From: Chaetoderma sp. LZ-2023a
Taxonomy: Eukaryota; Mollusca; Caudofoveata; Chaetodermatida; Chaetodermatidae
DNA length: 64,000 nt
Assembly: GCA_034401795.1 (NCBI GenBank)
Contig: CM067373.1
Span: 42,671,142-42,735,141, forward strand
Reading direction: 5' to 3'
The notes under the pieces were generated by a model, which searched no databases, was not told where the DNA came from, and saw nothing but the letters and a program-made list of their open reading frames with translations. Both the position numbers and the translations under genes were made by a program. The stretch's first letter is position 1. The number at the start of each line of letters is the position of its first letter. Below are positions 26,786 through 39,289 of this stretch, one piece after another.

Positions 26786-27459
26786 ATTATTCAATAACAA
26801 GCCATGTATGTATGCAGGTCGGTCTTATGCCTAGAAAACATTTTGATTCTGATACTGATTTTGAATCGCCGCTAGGAAATTTGGTACATGCGTCACTTTC
26901 AAATCAATGTGAATGATGAAACGATTAGTGAACATCGCTCTCTGGGCATACAGCATACATATAGGCAGTGAAATGGAAGTTTAAAATCGTATGTTCGTAT
27001 ATAGATAGACCTATATGAGGGGGAAATTATGATTCGTATGGATTTTGTATTTCGCGTGTAGACGGCTATCACATACCTATAATTTCGTTTCTGTCTCTAC
27101 TGTTTAGATATAAACCACGGGCTAGGGAGGATAGGCAAGAAGTGATTAAGGTCTGAGTCAGTGTTTGTCCCTCTGGGTATACTTGACACATTATAATATT
27201 TTATTAATAACGGCCATTCAGCCTCCATACCTGCCCTAGGCGATGTAACGTATTAGACCATCTACGAGTAAAATAATACATTTACGCAAATATACACTCA
27301 CGCTCAGGAAAGCACACACCTTTCCTTAGAAGGCACATAATGTCCCAAAACACATATTATTAAAAACCTGTATTTAAGTCCTCTTTTGTTAAACTTAACC
27401 CCTCAAACTCCAAACCTTTTGGTTCAAACCAACCAAATTGAGCTACCTACTGGCATCGA
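26786..27459. other. Intergenic, nothing recognised
   Basis: No supported gene or repeat. Confidence 0.4.
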
Positions 27460-27610
27460 GGCTGTCTATTTGCAGGCCAAGAGAAGAGTATTTTTAAATA
27501 TTTACCACTGGAGTGACTGGCTCGGTAACCGAGCCAGTCACTCCAGTGGTAAATATTTAAAAATACTCTTCTCTTGGCCTTCAAATCGACACTGGCTGAG
27601 CAAAAACGAA
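27460..27610. mobile_element. GAGCCAGTCA foldback element
   Basis: Almost perfect palindrome: GGCCAAGAGAAGAGTATTTT, AAATATTTACCACTGGAGTG and ACTGGCTCGG are followed by the exact reverse complement, with the centre near 27531 (CGGTAACCG). There is no coding potential. A second copy is at 35.42-35.53 kb and a half copy at 6.24-6.35 kb. Confidence 0.85.
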
Positions 27611-28984
27611 CATTTGTCTTTAACGCTACCCTCTTGATGGTAAAGACGGCCAAAATTTCAGTGGTAAATTTATTTTAAAATAGTCATCTAAAATTAAATA
27701 TATTTGAAAAATGTTGACCATTAAGTGGTATTTTGAGCGCTTTGAGGCGCTGTTGACACAAGCGGGTTAAGCCCTGTTCGTGTTCACGGCGCCGCGAAGA
27801 CTCGCACATTGGCCTGGAAGCATTTGTAACAATTCATGCGAGAAATTACAATTCTACCTTCTCGGTAAATATGACTGGCGGTGATTAAAGCATGAGAAAA
27901 ATACTCCATGTATAATTTATTACAAATTAAAACTAACCCTACAGAACTGTCCTACAGAATAGCTGCAAATACGCCTTCATAGAAGCAAACCAACAAGTTG
28001 CTGTCTATAGCCTATATAACGTATTTATTCACCCGCAGGATACCTACGCTATTTCCCACATAGGTGTAGAGGGAAACTGTCGCTTTCCAGATCGGCGGAG
28101 AGGGAAACTGTTGCTTTCCAGATCGGCGGAGAGGGAATCTATTGCTTTCCAGATCCAGATCAGCAGAAAGGGAAACTGTTGCTTTCGAGATCAGTGGAGA
28201 GTTAAATTGTTGCTGTCTGACGTGTTTGAGGAGGAAAGTATTCTGGTAACCACTAGTCTCTATCCTATATAGCATCTGTGCGTGCGTACGCGCGTGCGAG
28301 ACAAGGTTAATCATTTAGCATCTCTTAATCACACATGCGTCTTGTCTTAGCCGTGACGTACCACTAACTTACTGTTCTATTTGAGAAAACTGGACGCCAT
28401 TACATTAACACCCCGAGCCATGCGTGTCATTTTCCCGCTATTTTGGCCTGCATTCATCAGCACCCGTCCCACCCACCAATCCACCCACCCACACCCTCTA
28501 CCTTTTCACCGCATCATTTTCCCCCACTATAGCTCTGAGCGGTGATGTTAATGTATGATTAACGGCATCTTTCCTATTATATTAAATATGCTAATTATAT
28601 ATTCAAATCGGACCCGCATTCTAAATCCACGTGGTTTAAATCTCGAACGTATAACACAATGTGCCGTTAGCATTTTGGCATTGGGCCAGCGTAAACGCGC
28701 ATCAACGCACGGACTTTATTTTTATGCGTATTAATATCTGTCAGTATTGTTGATTAATAGTGCAGAGGGCGCTATGGATGTGCAACTCATCATGCCATGG
28801 TGATGATGCGGTGTGGCGTCAAAATATCAAATAGAGTGATCATCACGCTCAGTAGCTGAGTAATTTCTGGGGCGTGCTAGAGTATGATGATTATAATCCT
28901 GATAAGTATTTCCTGTAAATATCCAGCTCTCTACAATAATTTGAATACTAGATACGGATGCGAGTATATAGGCCACAGGCTGGG
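27611..28984. other. Intergenic with a small 31-bp repeat
   Basis: About five diverged copies of a 31-bp unit (GAAACTGTTGCTTTCCAGAT core) occupy 28068-28215. Nothing else is recognised. Confidence 0.5.
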
Positions 28985-29195
28985 CGCAAATCTGATTGGT
29001 CTAGAGCGGGGCACGTGACCTGTGAATTAATTTCATTTGCATATTAGGCCACGCCCCCATTTTCCTGTACCCAATTCTGATTGGTCGAGAGCTGGTAACA
29101 TGCCAGCTTTTGGCGGGAAAATGGGTGCGTAGCCTAATATAGAAATGAGATGACGTCACAGGTCACATGACCCGCTCTCGACCAATCCTATTTGC
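28985..29195. mobile_element. Foldback element with GAGATGACGTCA arms
   Basis: The left arm includes CTGATTGGTC, GTGACCTGTG, TTTGCATATTAGGCCACGCC and CCCATTTTCC. The right arm inverts it: GGGAAAATGGGTGCG, AATGAGATGACGTCACAGGT and CGACCAATCC. Same family as 17.27 and 58.67 kb. Confidence 0.75.
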
Positions 29196-29720
29196 ATCCA
29201 CCCTGTCAGTCGTTGTTTGCTATCTAGATCTATTGATGTGTTCTGATGATTGACATGTGTAATGAGGCGTAAAATGGATGGCGGCGTGTCCAAATGAGGT
29301 CATGGGATCAGCATTCGACCAATCAGAATTGTGCCTATATCGTCGCAGAGATTCGGTATATAGATCTATTGACGTACTCTGATGATTGACAGGTGTAGCG
29401 AGGCATGAACCGGATGGGTGGGGTACATATATCTATTGTTCACTGGATAAAGAGACAACGGGAAGGTGGTTGAGGGGGAAGGTTTGAAATGTTCGCTATA
29501 TAGATCTATTGTTCCTGAATCAGGAGACAATGGGACAGGGTGAGCTCGGCATGTGGGTATATTGTTATTGAATGAAGATCGCACTTAAGCACTAAAAGCT
29601 TTAACATTTGATCCACATATAGTTAATCGATTCTTCAGTATGTAGACCTATTGTTACTGGATAAATAGACAATGGGAAGATCAATCCAGACCAGGGTGTG
29701 GCGGGTCAGGATGGGTGGTG
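29196..29720. repeat. Transposon-derived repeat flanking the foldback
   Basis: TATAGATCTATTG recurs near 29220, 29358, 29495 and 29640, associated with ACTGGATAAA and GACAATGGGA. It is the opposite orientation of motifs in the 16.55-17.24 kb repeat (TTTATCCAGTAATGATC), so the two regions probably derive from one family. Confidence 0.6.
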
Positions 29721-30269
29721 TGGAATGTAGATGAGTTATAATGGAGTCAGAAATGTTTGTTCCTGGATTGAGTGACAATTCAATTGTCACAACCCCAAGA
29801 GGAGAAGGGGTCATTCATGCGTATTGCCCTCTTAAGGATGTGCCTTTAACGCCAGCAGCTTTAACCAAGATGCTGATAAGAACTTCTAATGAGATTCTGG
29901 CTAAGTTAGTTATATTCTCGGGTCTGTCACAAAGCTGTATTAAGAGTATGGTAAACAACATGAAATGATATTCAACACAAGAGTTTACTATTAAGTAATA
30001 TTTCTAACACCCCACAATGTTACAGAACATACATGAAGACGATATGAAAATGGTAATTAGACATTTGCGAATGACCGTCAATAAAATACTTTAATTAAAA
30101 TCCCTATTTAATGTCCAATGATTGAACAGAGTAATGCCCCTTTAGATGTCTCACACAGTGACGAGTGCTAATTTGTGTCGTGTGTTATGTCATCATGAGG
30201 TGAGTACCACCATGAGAGGCTATGATGTAGGTAGTTTTATGACAAGTGTTATGTTGTGACATAATTAAA
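29721..30269. other. Intergenic, nothing recognised
   Basis: A 75-codon open frame at 29741-29968 shows no domain, and I do not call it a gene. Confidence 0.4.
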
Positions 30270-31110
30270 CACTCAAATATCCTATATGTACTACGCCAGG
30301 CCAGTTGCAATGAAGATGAGCTGCGACTAGTGAGACTACTACTTGCAGACACCAAGCTGAGAGTACGAGTCAAGTCAGTGAATTGTGTAGAGTTTGAGAA
30401 ATCAATCGGCTCTCCACAAGGGAGATGGTCTATCTCCTGTGCTTTTCACCCGTTACCTTGCCGCTGCATTGAAATCCGTACAGGAAAGTTCCACAAGACC
30501 AAAACCCCCAGTGTCAATACTGGATATGGCGCTAGATATGGAATATGCCGATACTGTGGACTTCATAGATGAGGAAAAGAAACCCCTTGACGAACATCTC
30601 CCTATATCTGCAAGCAAACTAAAATTGAGAATCTCTTTATGAGTGAATCCAAAATAGAGTTCACCCACATATACCTATCTACAAAGCATGAAATTAAAGA
30701 AAATGACGATCCACTTCGTGGCGGCGAACCATGGAGGAAAAGTAAAATCATGGGCTCACTGCTTTGCAGTACTGCTGACATTGCTGCATGCTGCATCATT
30801 GGGACACATAGCTTTCCAGTCCTTCTGGACGCTATGGATTCGTAGATCAAAGATGCCCTTGATAAAAGCCTACGTTTATACAATGCAACCTGCGTATCCT
30901 TGGTGCTGTATAGCTGTAACAGTGGGGCAGCTCCAAAGGCAGCTCTAGACAAACTCGATGCCTGCCACCACAAACACCTATGCCTCATCACTGGACATCG
31001 ATGGCCAGACAGCATAATTTCCAATCATGCACTATACAAGATGTGTGATACGTCTGTAAACGTCGCCCAGCAAAGAGGGTCCATGTTTGGCCATGTGCTA
31101 AGGATATTAT
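30270..31110 (+). pseudogene. Non-LTR retrotransposon reverse transcriptase, decayed
   Basis: Across several plus-strand frames there are RT landmarks in the right order: ELRLVRLLLADTKLRVRV, then SIGSPQG followed in the next frame by DGLSPVLFTRYLAAAL (the 'GSPQGDxLSPxLFxxYL' motif B region), then MEYADTVDFI where the catalytic YADD should be, then SKIEFTHIYL and the post-RT region with WRKSKIMGSLL and HHKHLCLITGHRWPDSIISN. At least two frameshifts, an in-frame TAG near 30843 and the YADD-to-YADT change show it is dead. Its 3' end runs straight into the 39-bp array. The clade is not certain. Confidence 0.8.
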
Positions 31111-31114
31111 GTCC

Positions 31115-34100
31115 TCGCTGTGACGTGCACAGCTATACATCCAATATCATGTCCTCGCTGTGACATCCTTGTGACGTGCACAGCTATAATCCTATATCAT
31201 GTCATCAAAGTGACGTGCACAGCTATAATACTATATCATGTCCTCACTGTGACGTGCACAGCTACATCCTATATCATGTCATCAAAGTGACGTGCACAGC
31301 TATAATACTATATCATGTCCTCACTGTGACGTGCACAGCTACATCCTATATCATGTCCTCACTGGCGTGCACATCTATGCACCATATATCATGTCCTCAC
31401 GGTGACGTGCACAGCTATAATACTATATCATGTCCTCACTGTGACGTGTACAGCTATAATACTATATCATGTCCTCACTGTGACATGCACAGGTATAATA
31501 CTATATCATGTCCTCACTGTGACGTGCACAACTATAATACTATATCATGTCCTCACTGTGACGTGCACAGCTATAATACTATCTCATGTCCTCACTGTGA
31601 CGTGTACAGCTATAATCCTATATCATGTCCTCGCTGTGACGTGTACAGCTATAATACTATATCATGTCCTCACTGTGACGTGCACAGCTATACTACTATA
31701 CCATGGCCTCACTGTAACGTGCATATATACAACCTATATCATGTTCTTGTTGTGACGTGCACAGTTATAATACTATCCTCGTGTACTCACTGTGACGTGC
31801 ACAGCTAGAATCCTATATCATGTCCTCACTGTGACGTGCACAGCAATACATCCTATATCATGTCCTCACTGACGTGCACATCTATGCACTATATATCATG
31901 TCCTCACGGTGACGTGCACAGCTATAATCCTTTATCATGCCCTCACTGTGACGGGCACAGCTATAATACTATATCATGCCTTCACTGTGACGTGCACACC
32001 TATAGTACTATATCATGTTCTCGCTGTGACGTTCACGGCGATACATCCTCTATCATGTCCTCGCTGTGACATGCATAGCTATACATCCTATATCATGTCC
32101 TCCTTGTGACGCGCACAGCTATAATCCTATACCATGCCCTCCTTGTGACGTGCACAGCCATACACCCTATATCATGCCCTCACGGTGACGTGCACAGCCA
32201 TACACCCTATATCATGCCCTCACGGTGACGTACACAGCTATAATCCTATATCATGTCCTCACTGTGACGTGCACAGCTATAATCCTATATCATGCCCTCA
32301 CGGTGACGTACACAGCTATAATCCTATATCATGTCCTCACTGTAACGTGCACAGCCATACACCCTATATCATGCCCTCACGGTGACGTACACAGCTATAA
32401 TCCTATATCATGTCCTCACTGTGACGTGCACATCTATAATCCTATATCATGCCCTCACGGTGACGTACACAGCTATAATCCTATATCATGCCCTCACTGT
32501 GACGTGCACAGCTATACACCCTATATCATGTCCTCACTGTGACGTGCACAGCTATACACCCTATATCATGTCCTCACTGTGACGTGCACAGCTATACACC
32601 CTATATCATGTCCTCACTGTGACGTGCACAGCTATACACCCTATATCATGTCCTCACTGTGACGTGCACAGCTATACACCCTATATCATGTCCTCACTGT
32701 GACGTGCACATCTATAATCCTATATCATGCCCTCACTGTGACGTGCACAGCTATAATCCTATATCATGCCCTCACTGTGACGTGCACAGCTATACACCCT
32801 ATATCATGTCCTCACTGTGACGTGCACAGCTATAATACTATATCATGTCCTCGCTGTGACGTGCACAGCTATAATACTATATCATGTCCTCGCTGTGACG
32901 TGCATAGCTATAATCCTATATCATGTCCTCGCTCTGACCTGCACAGCTATACTACCATATCATGTCCTCACTGTGACGTGCACAGCTATACTACTATATC
33001 ATGTCTTCGCTGTGACGTGCACAGCTATAATCCTATATCATCTCCTCACTGTGCCGTGCACAGCTATAATACTATCTCATGTCCTCACTGTGATGTGCCC
33101 AACTATAATACTATATCATGTCCTCACTGTGACGTGCACAACTAAAATCCTATATCATGTCCTCACTGTGACGTGCAGAACTATAATCCTATATCATGTC
33201 CTCACTGTGATGTGCACAGCTATAATCCTATATCATGTCCTCACTGTGACGTGCACAGCTATAATCCTATATCATGTCCTCACTGTGACGTGCACAGCTA
33301 TAATCCTATATCATGTCCTCACTGTGACGTGCACAACTATAATCCTATATCATGTCCTCACTGTGACGTGCACAGCTATAATCCTATATCATGTCCTCAC
33401 TGTGACGTGCACAACTAAAATCCTATATCATGTCCTCACTGTGACGTGCACAACTATAATCCTATATCATGTCCTCACTGTGATGTGCACAGCTATAATC
33501 CTATATCATGTCCTCACTGTGACGTGCACAACTATAATCCTATATCATGTCCTCACTGTGACGTGCACAGCTATAATCCTATATCATGTCCTCACTGTGA
33601 CGTGCACAGCTATAATCCTATATCATGTCCTCACTGTGACGTGCACAGCTATAATCCTATATCATGTCCTCGCTGTGACGTGCACAGCTATACTACTATA
33701 TCATGTCTTCGCTGTGACGTGCACATCTATAATACTATCTCATGTCCTCACTGTGACGTGTACAGCTATAATCCTATATCATGTCCTCACTGTGCCGTGC
33801 ACATCTATAATACTATCTCATGTCCTCACTGTGCCGTGCACATCTATAATACTATCTCATGTCCTCACTGTGACGTGCACAGCTATAATCCTATATCATC
33901 TCCTCACTGTGCCGTGCACATCTATAATACTATCTCATGTCCTCACTGTGACGTGTACAGCTATAATCCTATATCATGTCCTCACTGTGATGTGCACAGC
34001 TATAATCCTATATCATGTCCTCACTGTGACGTGCACAGCTATAATCCTATATCATGTCCTCGCTGTGACGTGCACAGCTATACTACTATATCATGTCACC

Positions 34101-34535
34101 ACTGTGACGTCACAGCTATAATCCTATATCATCTCCTCACTGTGACGTGCACAGCTATAATACTATCTCATGTCCTCGCTGCGACGTGCACAACTATAAT
34201 ACTATATCATGTCCTCACTGTGACGTGCACAGCTATAATCCTATATCATCTCCTCACTGTGACGTGTACAGCTATAATACTATCTCATGTCCTCACTGTG
34301 ACGTGTACAGCTATAATACTATATCATGTCCTCACTGCGACGTGCACAACTATAATACTATATCATGTCCTCACTGTGACGTGCACAACTATACATCCTA
34401 TACCATGTCACCACTGTGACGTCACAGCTATAATCCTATATCATGCCCTCGCTGTGACGTGCGCAGCTATACTCCTATATGATGTCCTCGCTGTGACGTG
34501 CACAGCTATACATCCTATATCATGTCCTCCCTGTG
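31115..34535. repeat. 39-bp minisatellite (about 87 units)
   Basis: The unit contains TGACGTGCACAGCTATAAT, CCTATATCATG and TCCTCACTG. Motif spacing is 39 bp (33241 to 33280). Since 39 is 13 codons, two plus frames stay open for hundreds of codons (repeating TVTCTAIILYHVL and CPHCDVHSYNPIS). The units at 33.1-34.1 kb are the most uniform. Variants drop or add a few bases (CTACATCC, TACACC). Each unit carries TGACGTG, a CRE/bZIP-like half-palindrome. Confidence 0.95.
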
Positions 34536-34539
34536 ACTA

Positions 34540-35240
34540 CAACCTTCACAATACCGTATTTGATATCGACGCGCCTTTTGGTCAATGCCGTAGGGGACCA
34601 ATATCAAATTCGATGTCGGCGCACCCGTTGGTCAAGGCCGCAGGGGACCAATATCAATGGCTGCATTTACACCGAGATGAAACAGTATGATTTTACACAC
34701 ATTTCTGATTGCCTGATTGAACTGATCCTTATTAATGGTCAAGTCTGCTTGTTATTCGCTCAGGCCTTGCAAAGCCAAAATGTGTAGAGATTTACTCAGG
34801 TGTTACATAAGGTTGTATCGTCTCCAAATGAGTGAGAATATTAAGAAGTGAAATGAATGGAAACTATTGACGGACACAATAAATAAAACACGATTATTCA
34901 TAAACCTTACTTCTCTAATATTACATTAAAACACCTTGAATCAACCGGCACAATATATAACCTATAGAACAGATAATATCAAACTCCATATAATGTCCGA
35001 GTCAATACCAATACCCCGATTAGCGGGGACTTTATCTAGCTTGATATCGTTTCAAACTGGCGCAAATATAATACTTATTATTGGTCCCCCGCGCTGTTGA
35101 CCAACAGCGCGCCGATATCGAATTCGATATTGATCACTGCGCCGTTGACCAACAACGCACCGACATCTAATTCGATACTGGCCCCTGCGCCGTTGACCAA
35201 TGGACGCGCCGATATCAAATCCTATATTGGCGCGTTACAT
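34540..35240. repeat. Dispersed GATATCGAATTCGATA / GCCGTTGACCAA repeat
   Basis: Copies of TTGACCAA next to GCGCGCCGATATC and TTCGATATTGG lie near 34560, 34610, 35090, 35140 and 35195. The motif is self-complementary in part. No gene. Confidence 0.6.
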
Positions 35241-35419
35241 CGACACCTAGAGGCAGTGACCCACGGACCAAAAACACGTTGTTCATCTTGTGTTTCTGAC
35301 TTTATCTCAGCAATTGGCGCCATTTCTTTTTATTAACAGCGACCACCATTAAACCGGTAATCCTGTGTTTAATATAATTTCATTTTTCTAATTTAAAAAA
35401 TCTTAATTTGCGGACAAAG

Positions 35420-35535
35420 ATTTTTAGAAAATTTATCACTGTAATGACTGGCTCGATTATCGAGCCAGTCATTCCAGTGGCAACTTTTCAAAAATAGTCT
35501 TATCTTGGTCTGCAAATGGCTATTTCTCAAGACCA
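35420..35535. mobile_element. GAGCCAGTCA foldback element
   Basis: TGACTGGCTCGATTATCGAG and its flanks form a palindrome centred near 35459, extending into TAGTCTTATCTTGG on the right and imperfectly on the left. Same family as 27.46 kb, with more diverged arms. Confidence 0.75.
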
Positions 35536-36140
35536 TTACAGAAACCGTGGCCGTATTTAGTGTTAAATGGTGACGCGATCGCGTGTTTATTGCGACCACC
35601 TTTGGTTCGGACCAGGGTGATTGAGGTGGGTAAAATATGACCAGTATGCATTTGAAACGGGAGTCAGGTGTTTGTTCTGTTTACCGATTACAACATTGCT
35701 GAAAATTAGCCTCAATCAGTTAAACATTTCGTCAGCTTGACAAAGTCCTGACGATACAAACTAACGATACAAACGTAATACCCAGCAATTAGTTTTATAA
35801 ACATTCAACCGTTTATCAGTGTGGCTGCATTTCACTTGAGGATTATCCAAGATGAGAGGGTGACGGTAGTTATTGTAGAATAATTGAATATTAATGAAGT
35901 TCGAATATGATTAAAATTTATAAGAATTTTGTTTTTAAAAGCACGTGTGTGGCCATTTCTATATAAGGACCAACGTGTGCCTGTGCCAAACCTGTAATGC
36001 AAATGAAGGTTATTAAACGATGTTTACGAGAAGTAGAAGTCAAGAATCCCGAATTAAACACATTGATGTGAATTAGTGAATTAATTAACCGATATTAGAG
36101 AATATTAATTAGATTGCGGATTAATTAGGTAATGGCTGTA
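35536..36140. other. Intergenic, AT-rich
   Basis: No supported gene or repeat. Confidence 0.4.
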
Positions 36141-36144
36141 TCCA

Positions 36145-36254
36145 GGTTTGGCTATTCTCCGCCGATCTCTAACTAAGCTCCACCCACACTCCACCCGTGT
36201 TGGGATAGATCGATCTATAGATCGATCGAACCCACCCACACTTCACCCGTGTTG
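36145..36254. mobile_element. CRE-rich MITE family, left-end fragment
   Basis: CTAACTAAGCTCCACCCACA and GTTGGGATAGATCGATC match the left part of the MITE family, partly duplicated. The core and right half are absent, and the 22-bp array begins where they should be. Confidence 0.5.
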
Positions 36255-37640
36255 GGATAGATCGATGTCACGTGCACCCACCCAGCATGTCACGTGCACC
36301 CACCCACCATGTCACGTACACCCACCCAGCATGTCACGGGCACTCACTCAGCATGTCACGTGCACCCACCGACCCACCATGTCACGTGCACCCACTCAGC
36401 ATGCCACGTGCACCCACTCAGCGTGTCACGTGCACCCACTGAGCATGTTACGGGCACTCACCCAGCATGTCACGTGCACCCACCAACCATGTCATGTGCA
36501 CCCACTCAGCATGTCACGTGCACCAACTCAGCATGTCACGTGCACCCACCCACGATGTCACGTGCACCCACCCACCATGTCACGTGAACCCACCCAGCAT
36601 GTTACGTGCACCCACCCAGCATGTCACTGGCACCCACCCAGCATGTCACATGCACCCACTCAGCATGTCACGTGCACACACCCAGCATGTCACGTGCACC
36701 CACCCAGCATGTTACGGGCACCCACTCAGCATGTTACGTGCACTCACCCAGCATGTCACGTGCACCCACTCAGCATATCACGGGAACTCACTCAGCATGT
36801 CACGTGCACCCACTCGGCATATCACGGACACTCACTCAGCATGTCACGTGCACCCACTCAGCATGTCACGGGTGCTCACTCAGCATGTCAGGTGCACCCA
36901 CTTAGCATGCCACGGGCACTCACTCAGCATGTTACGTACACCCACTCGGCATATCACGGACACTCACTCAGCATGTCACGTGCACCAACTCAGCATGTCA
37001 CGTGCACCTACCCACGATGTCACGTGCACCCACCCACCATGTCACGTGAACCCACCCAGCATGTTACGTGCACCCACCCAGCATGTCACGGGCACCCACC
37101 CAGCATGCCACATGCACCCACTCAGCATGTCACGTGCACACACCCAGCATGTCACGTAAACCTACTCAGAATGTCACGTGCACCCACCCAGCATGTTACG
37201 GGCACCCACTCAGCATGTTACGTGCACCCACCCAGCATGTCACGTGCACCCACTCAGTATATCACGGGCACTCACTCAGCATGTCACGTGCACCCACTCG
37301 GCATATCACGGACACTCACTCAGCATGTCAGGTGCACCCACTCAGCATGCCACGGGCACTCACTCAGCATGTCACGTACACCCACTCAGCATGTCACGTG
37401 CACCCACTGAGCATGTCACGGGAACCCACTCCAACATGTCACGGGCACCCACTCCAGCATGCTATGTAGAGGAACTCCAGCATGCCATTTAGAGGCACTC
37501 CAGCATGCCATGTAGACCCACTCAGCATGCCATGTAGACCCACTCAGCATGCCATGTAGACCCACTCAGCATGCCATGTAGACCCACTCAGCATGCCATG
37601 TAGACCAACCCAATCATGCCATATGATGGTGTACATCGGT
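36255..37640. repeat. 22-bp minisatellite (about 60 units)
   Basis: The unit is CACGTGCACCCACTCAG plus CATGT, repeated every 22 bp, with CACGGGCAC and CATATCACGG variants and a degraded TGTAGACC variant after 37490. Each intact unit contains the E-box CACGTG. Frames stay open because the unit lacks stops. Not a gene. Confidence 0.95.
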
Positions 37641-38049
37641 TTAGCATATCATGTACACCCTTCCAGCATGACCGGTGCACCCCCACTCTACCAGGAAGCA
37701 ATGTGAATATCCTGATTCATGATCTTGGGATCAGATTTTTTATTTTCCATCGTGAGGACTCTGCCTGGCATACATACATCGTATGATCTTCCGGGAATCT
37801 GTGACGTCACGAGTGGCAAAAACGGCTCAGGATATTTTGCTAACAAGTGACCACCCTCAGCCAGCCTACTCACACCATCAGCGTCTTCAGCAACCTAACC
37901 CACCAACTCCACCACTACACAAACCAATAGAAGAGCACCGTTATAGGCGGCTGCGCTGAATTGTCGAGAGGGTGATGACGTCATAAATATTTGAATTAGG
38001 CTACGCCACAAAATCCTTTGTTTTCAAATCCCACCCAAGTGTCAGGCGA
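37641..38049. other. Intergenic, with half of a foldback copy
   Basis: At 37930-38005 GTCGAGAGGGTGATGACGTC and TTAGGCTACGCC match one arm of the GATGACGTCATC foldback family. The rest is unrecognised. Confidence 0.45.
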
Positions 38050-38260
38050 TCAGCTATAGCCGACGAGCAATCAGTGGAAACATAGGCAATCCCCTTCACT
38101 ACTCGTCGCCTCTCTCCACCAGGTGTATAAATGGGTACCAGTGTAAAACTGGGGAAGTTACCAATAATAGACTGAAATAAAACCAGCCTAGATATGGGTG
38201 AATGGGACCTGGAATCAGGGACTCAATAGATGCCAATCAAACCAACAACTTCTTCTCCAG
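38050..38260 (+). mobile_element. SINE copy, 5'-truncated
   Basis: Shares with the following copy the sequence GGAAACATAGGCAATCCCCT, CTCTCTCCACC, AATGGGTACCAGTGTAAAAC, TACCAATAATAGACTGAAAT and GGACCTGGAATCAG. The tRNA-like head is missing. Confidence 0.7.
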
Positions 38261-38271
38261 CTCTTTCTCAG

Positions 38272-38535
38272 TGAGGAGGTGGTAGCTCAGGCGGCAACGA
38301 GCAAGCTGTGAAACCTGGGATCGCATCTCTGTTTGGCCACCTGGCGATTGCTGGAAACCTAGGCAATCTCCTTCACTCCTCGTTGCCTCTCTCCACCCAG
38401 GAGTTTAAATGGGGACCAGTGTAAAACTGCGGAAGTTACCAATAATAGGCCGAAATAAAATCAGCCTAGATATGGCATGAATGAGACCTGGAATCAGTGA
38501 CTCGATAGACGCCAATCAAACCAATGATGTTTTCA
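38272..38535 (+). mobile_element. tRNA-derived SINE copy
   Basis: It begins with a tRNA-like head (GGTGGTAGCTCAGGCGGCAA, box-A-like, then CTGGGATCGCATC, box-B-like), followed by the same body and 3' end as the preceding copy. The two copies are in direct tandem and end in CGCCAATCAAACCAA / TGCCAATCAAACCAA. Recognition as tRNA-derived rests on the pol III box resemblance only. Confidence 0.65.
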
Positions 38536-38794
38536 TTATACTTTTAGTATTGTTAGAACTAGTACTTGTAGTAATCGATCGTATATTTATTCTACTGTTG
38601 GTAGTGTTACCGTGCAAGCATAGCAAGTGATATACGTTAACACTGCCTTTCTGACATATGGATCATTACTGATACTAACCCATGGGTGTGTGTGTGGGGT
38701 GGAGGCGATAGGAGCGCATTTTGATTGGCTCTTACAGGTCACTTGATGTCAAGGGGTGGTGGCGGAGTGGGAGTGGGGGGGGGGGAGGGTGGCA

Positions 38795-38895
38795 GGGATT
38801 AATGACACATATATGGAGTATGAAAAAGAGGCGTGTGCTGGTGGGCGTATTTGTACAAGAACGCCCACCAGCAAACTCCATATATAGCAATTAAT
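38795..38895. mobile_element. Small foldback (about 35-bp arms)
   Basis: GGATTAATGACACATATATGG and GCTGGTGGGCGT are inverted as ACGCCCACCAGC and CCATATATAGCAATTAATTC. The loop is TTTGTACAAG. Confidence 0.7.
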
Positions 38896-38949
38896 TCCCG
38901 GCACCACGAAATCACATGAACTGTGAGAGCCAATCAAAATCGTGTCCAT

Positions 38950-39072
38950 TACTATTTACGACCACCATTATCATCACCGGCATCATCGTCACCATCAGCA
39001 TCATCACCAATATCGTGGTCGTCGTCGTCAATGTCATCATCGTCTTCGTCGTCGTCCTCGTCGTCGTCATCG

Positions 39073-39116
<44 letters not shown>

Positions 39117-39128
39117 AGCAGCAACAGT

Positions 39129-39159
<31 letters not shown>

Positions 39160-39283
39160 TCGTCGTCGTTGCCGCTGCCACCACCACCACCACCACCATC
39201 ATCAGTGTCCTCGGCGTCACGACAACCACTACCACCACCATCATCATCATCATCATCATGAGCAGCAGCACCACCACCACCAT
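38950..39283. repeat. CAT/CAC/GTC/CAG trinucleotide microsatellite
   Basis: Degenerate trinucleotide DNA, including (ATC)n at about 39067-39105 and several (CAC)n blocks, ending immediately before the left end of the Maverick element. Open frames are homopolymeric artefacts. Confidence 0.95.
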
Positions 39284-39289
39284 CAGAAT
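39284..39289. repeat. Left target-site duplication CAGAAT
   Basis: The hexamer CAGAAT directly precedes the left TIR and recurs at 51095-51100 directly after the right TIR. A 6-bp duplication is the hallmark of Maverick/Polinton insertion. Confidence 0.85.

Noticed and set aside
31115-34535. Long ORFs with CPHCDVHSYNPIS repeats resembling a zinc-binding repeat protein
   Set aside because: The 39-bp unit is a codon multiple and two frames are open simultaneously, as expected for a tandem array. Unit breaks shift the frame repeatedly.
36255-37640. ORFs of up to 420 codons, His/Thr/Pro-rich
   Set aside because: All plus frames are open because the 22-bp unit has no stop. There is no coding evidence.
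31115-37640. CRISPR-like arrays
   Set aside because: Repeats are directly tandem with no unique spacers, and the context is eukaryotic.
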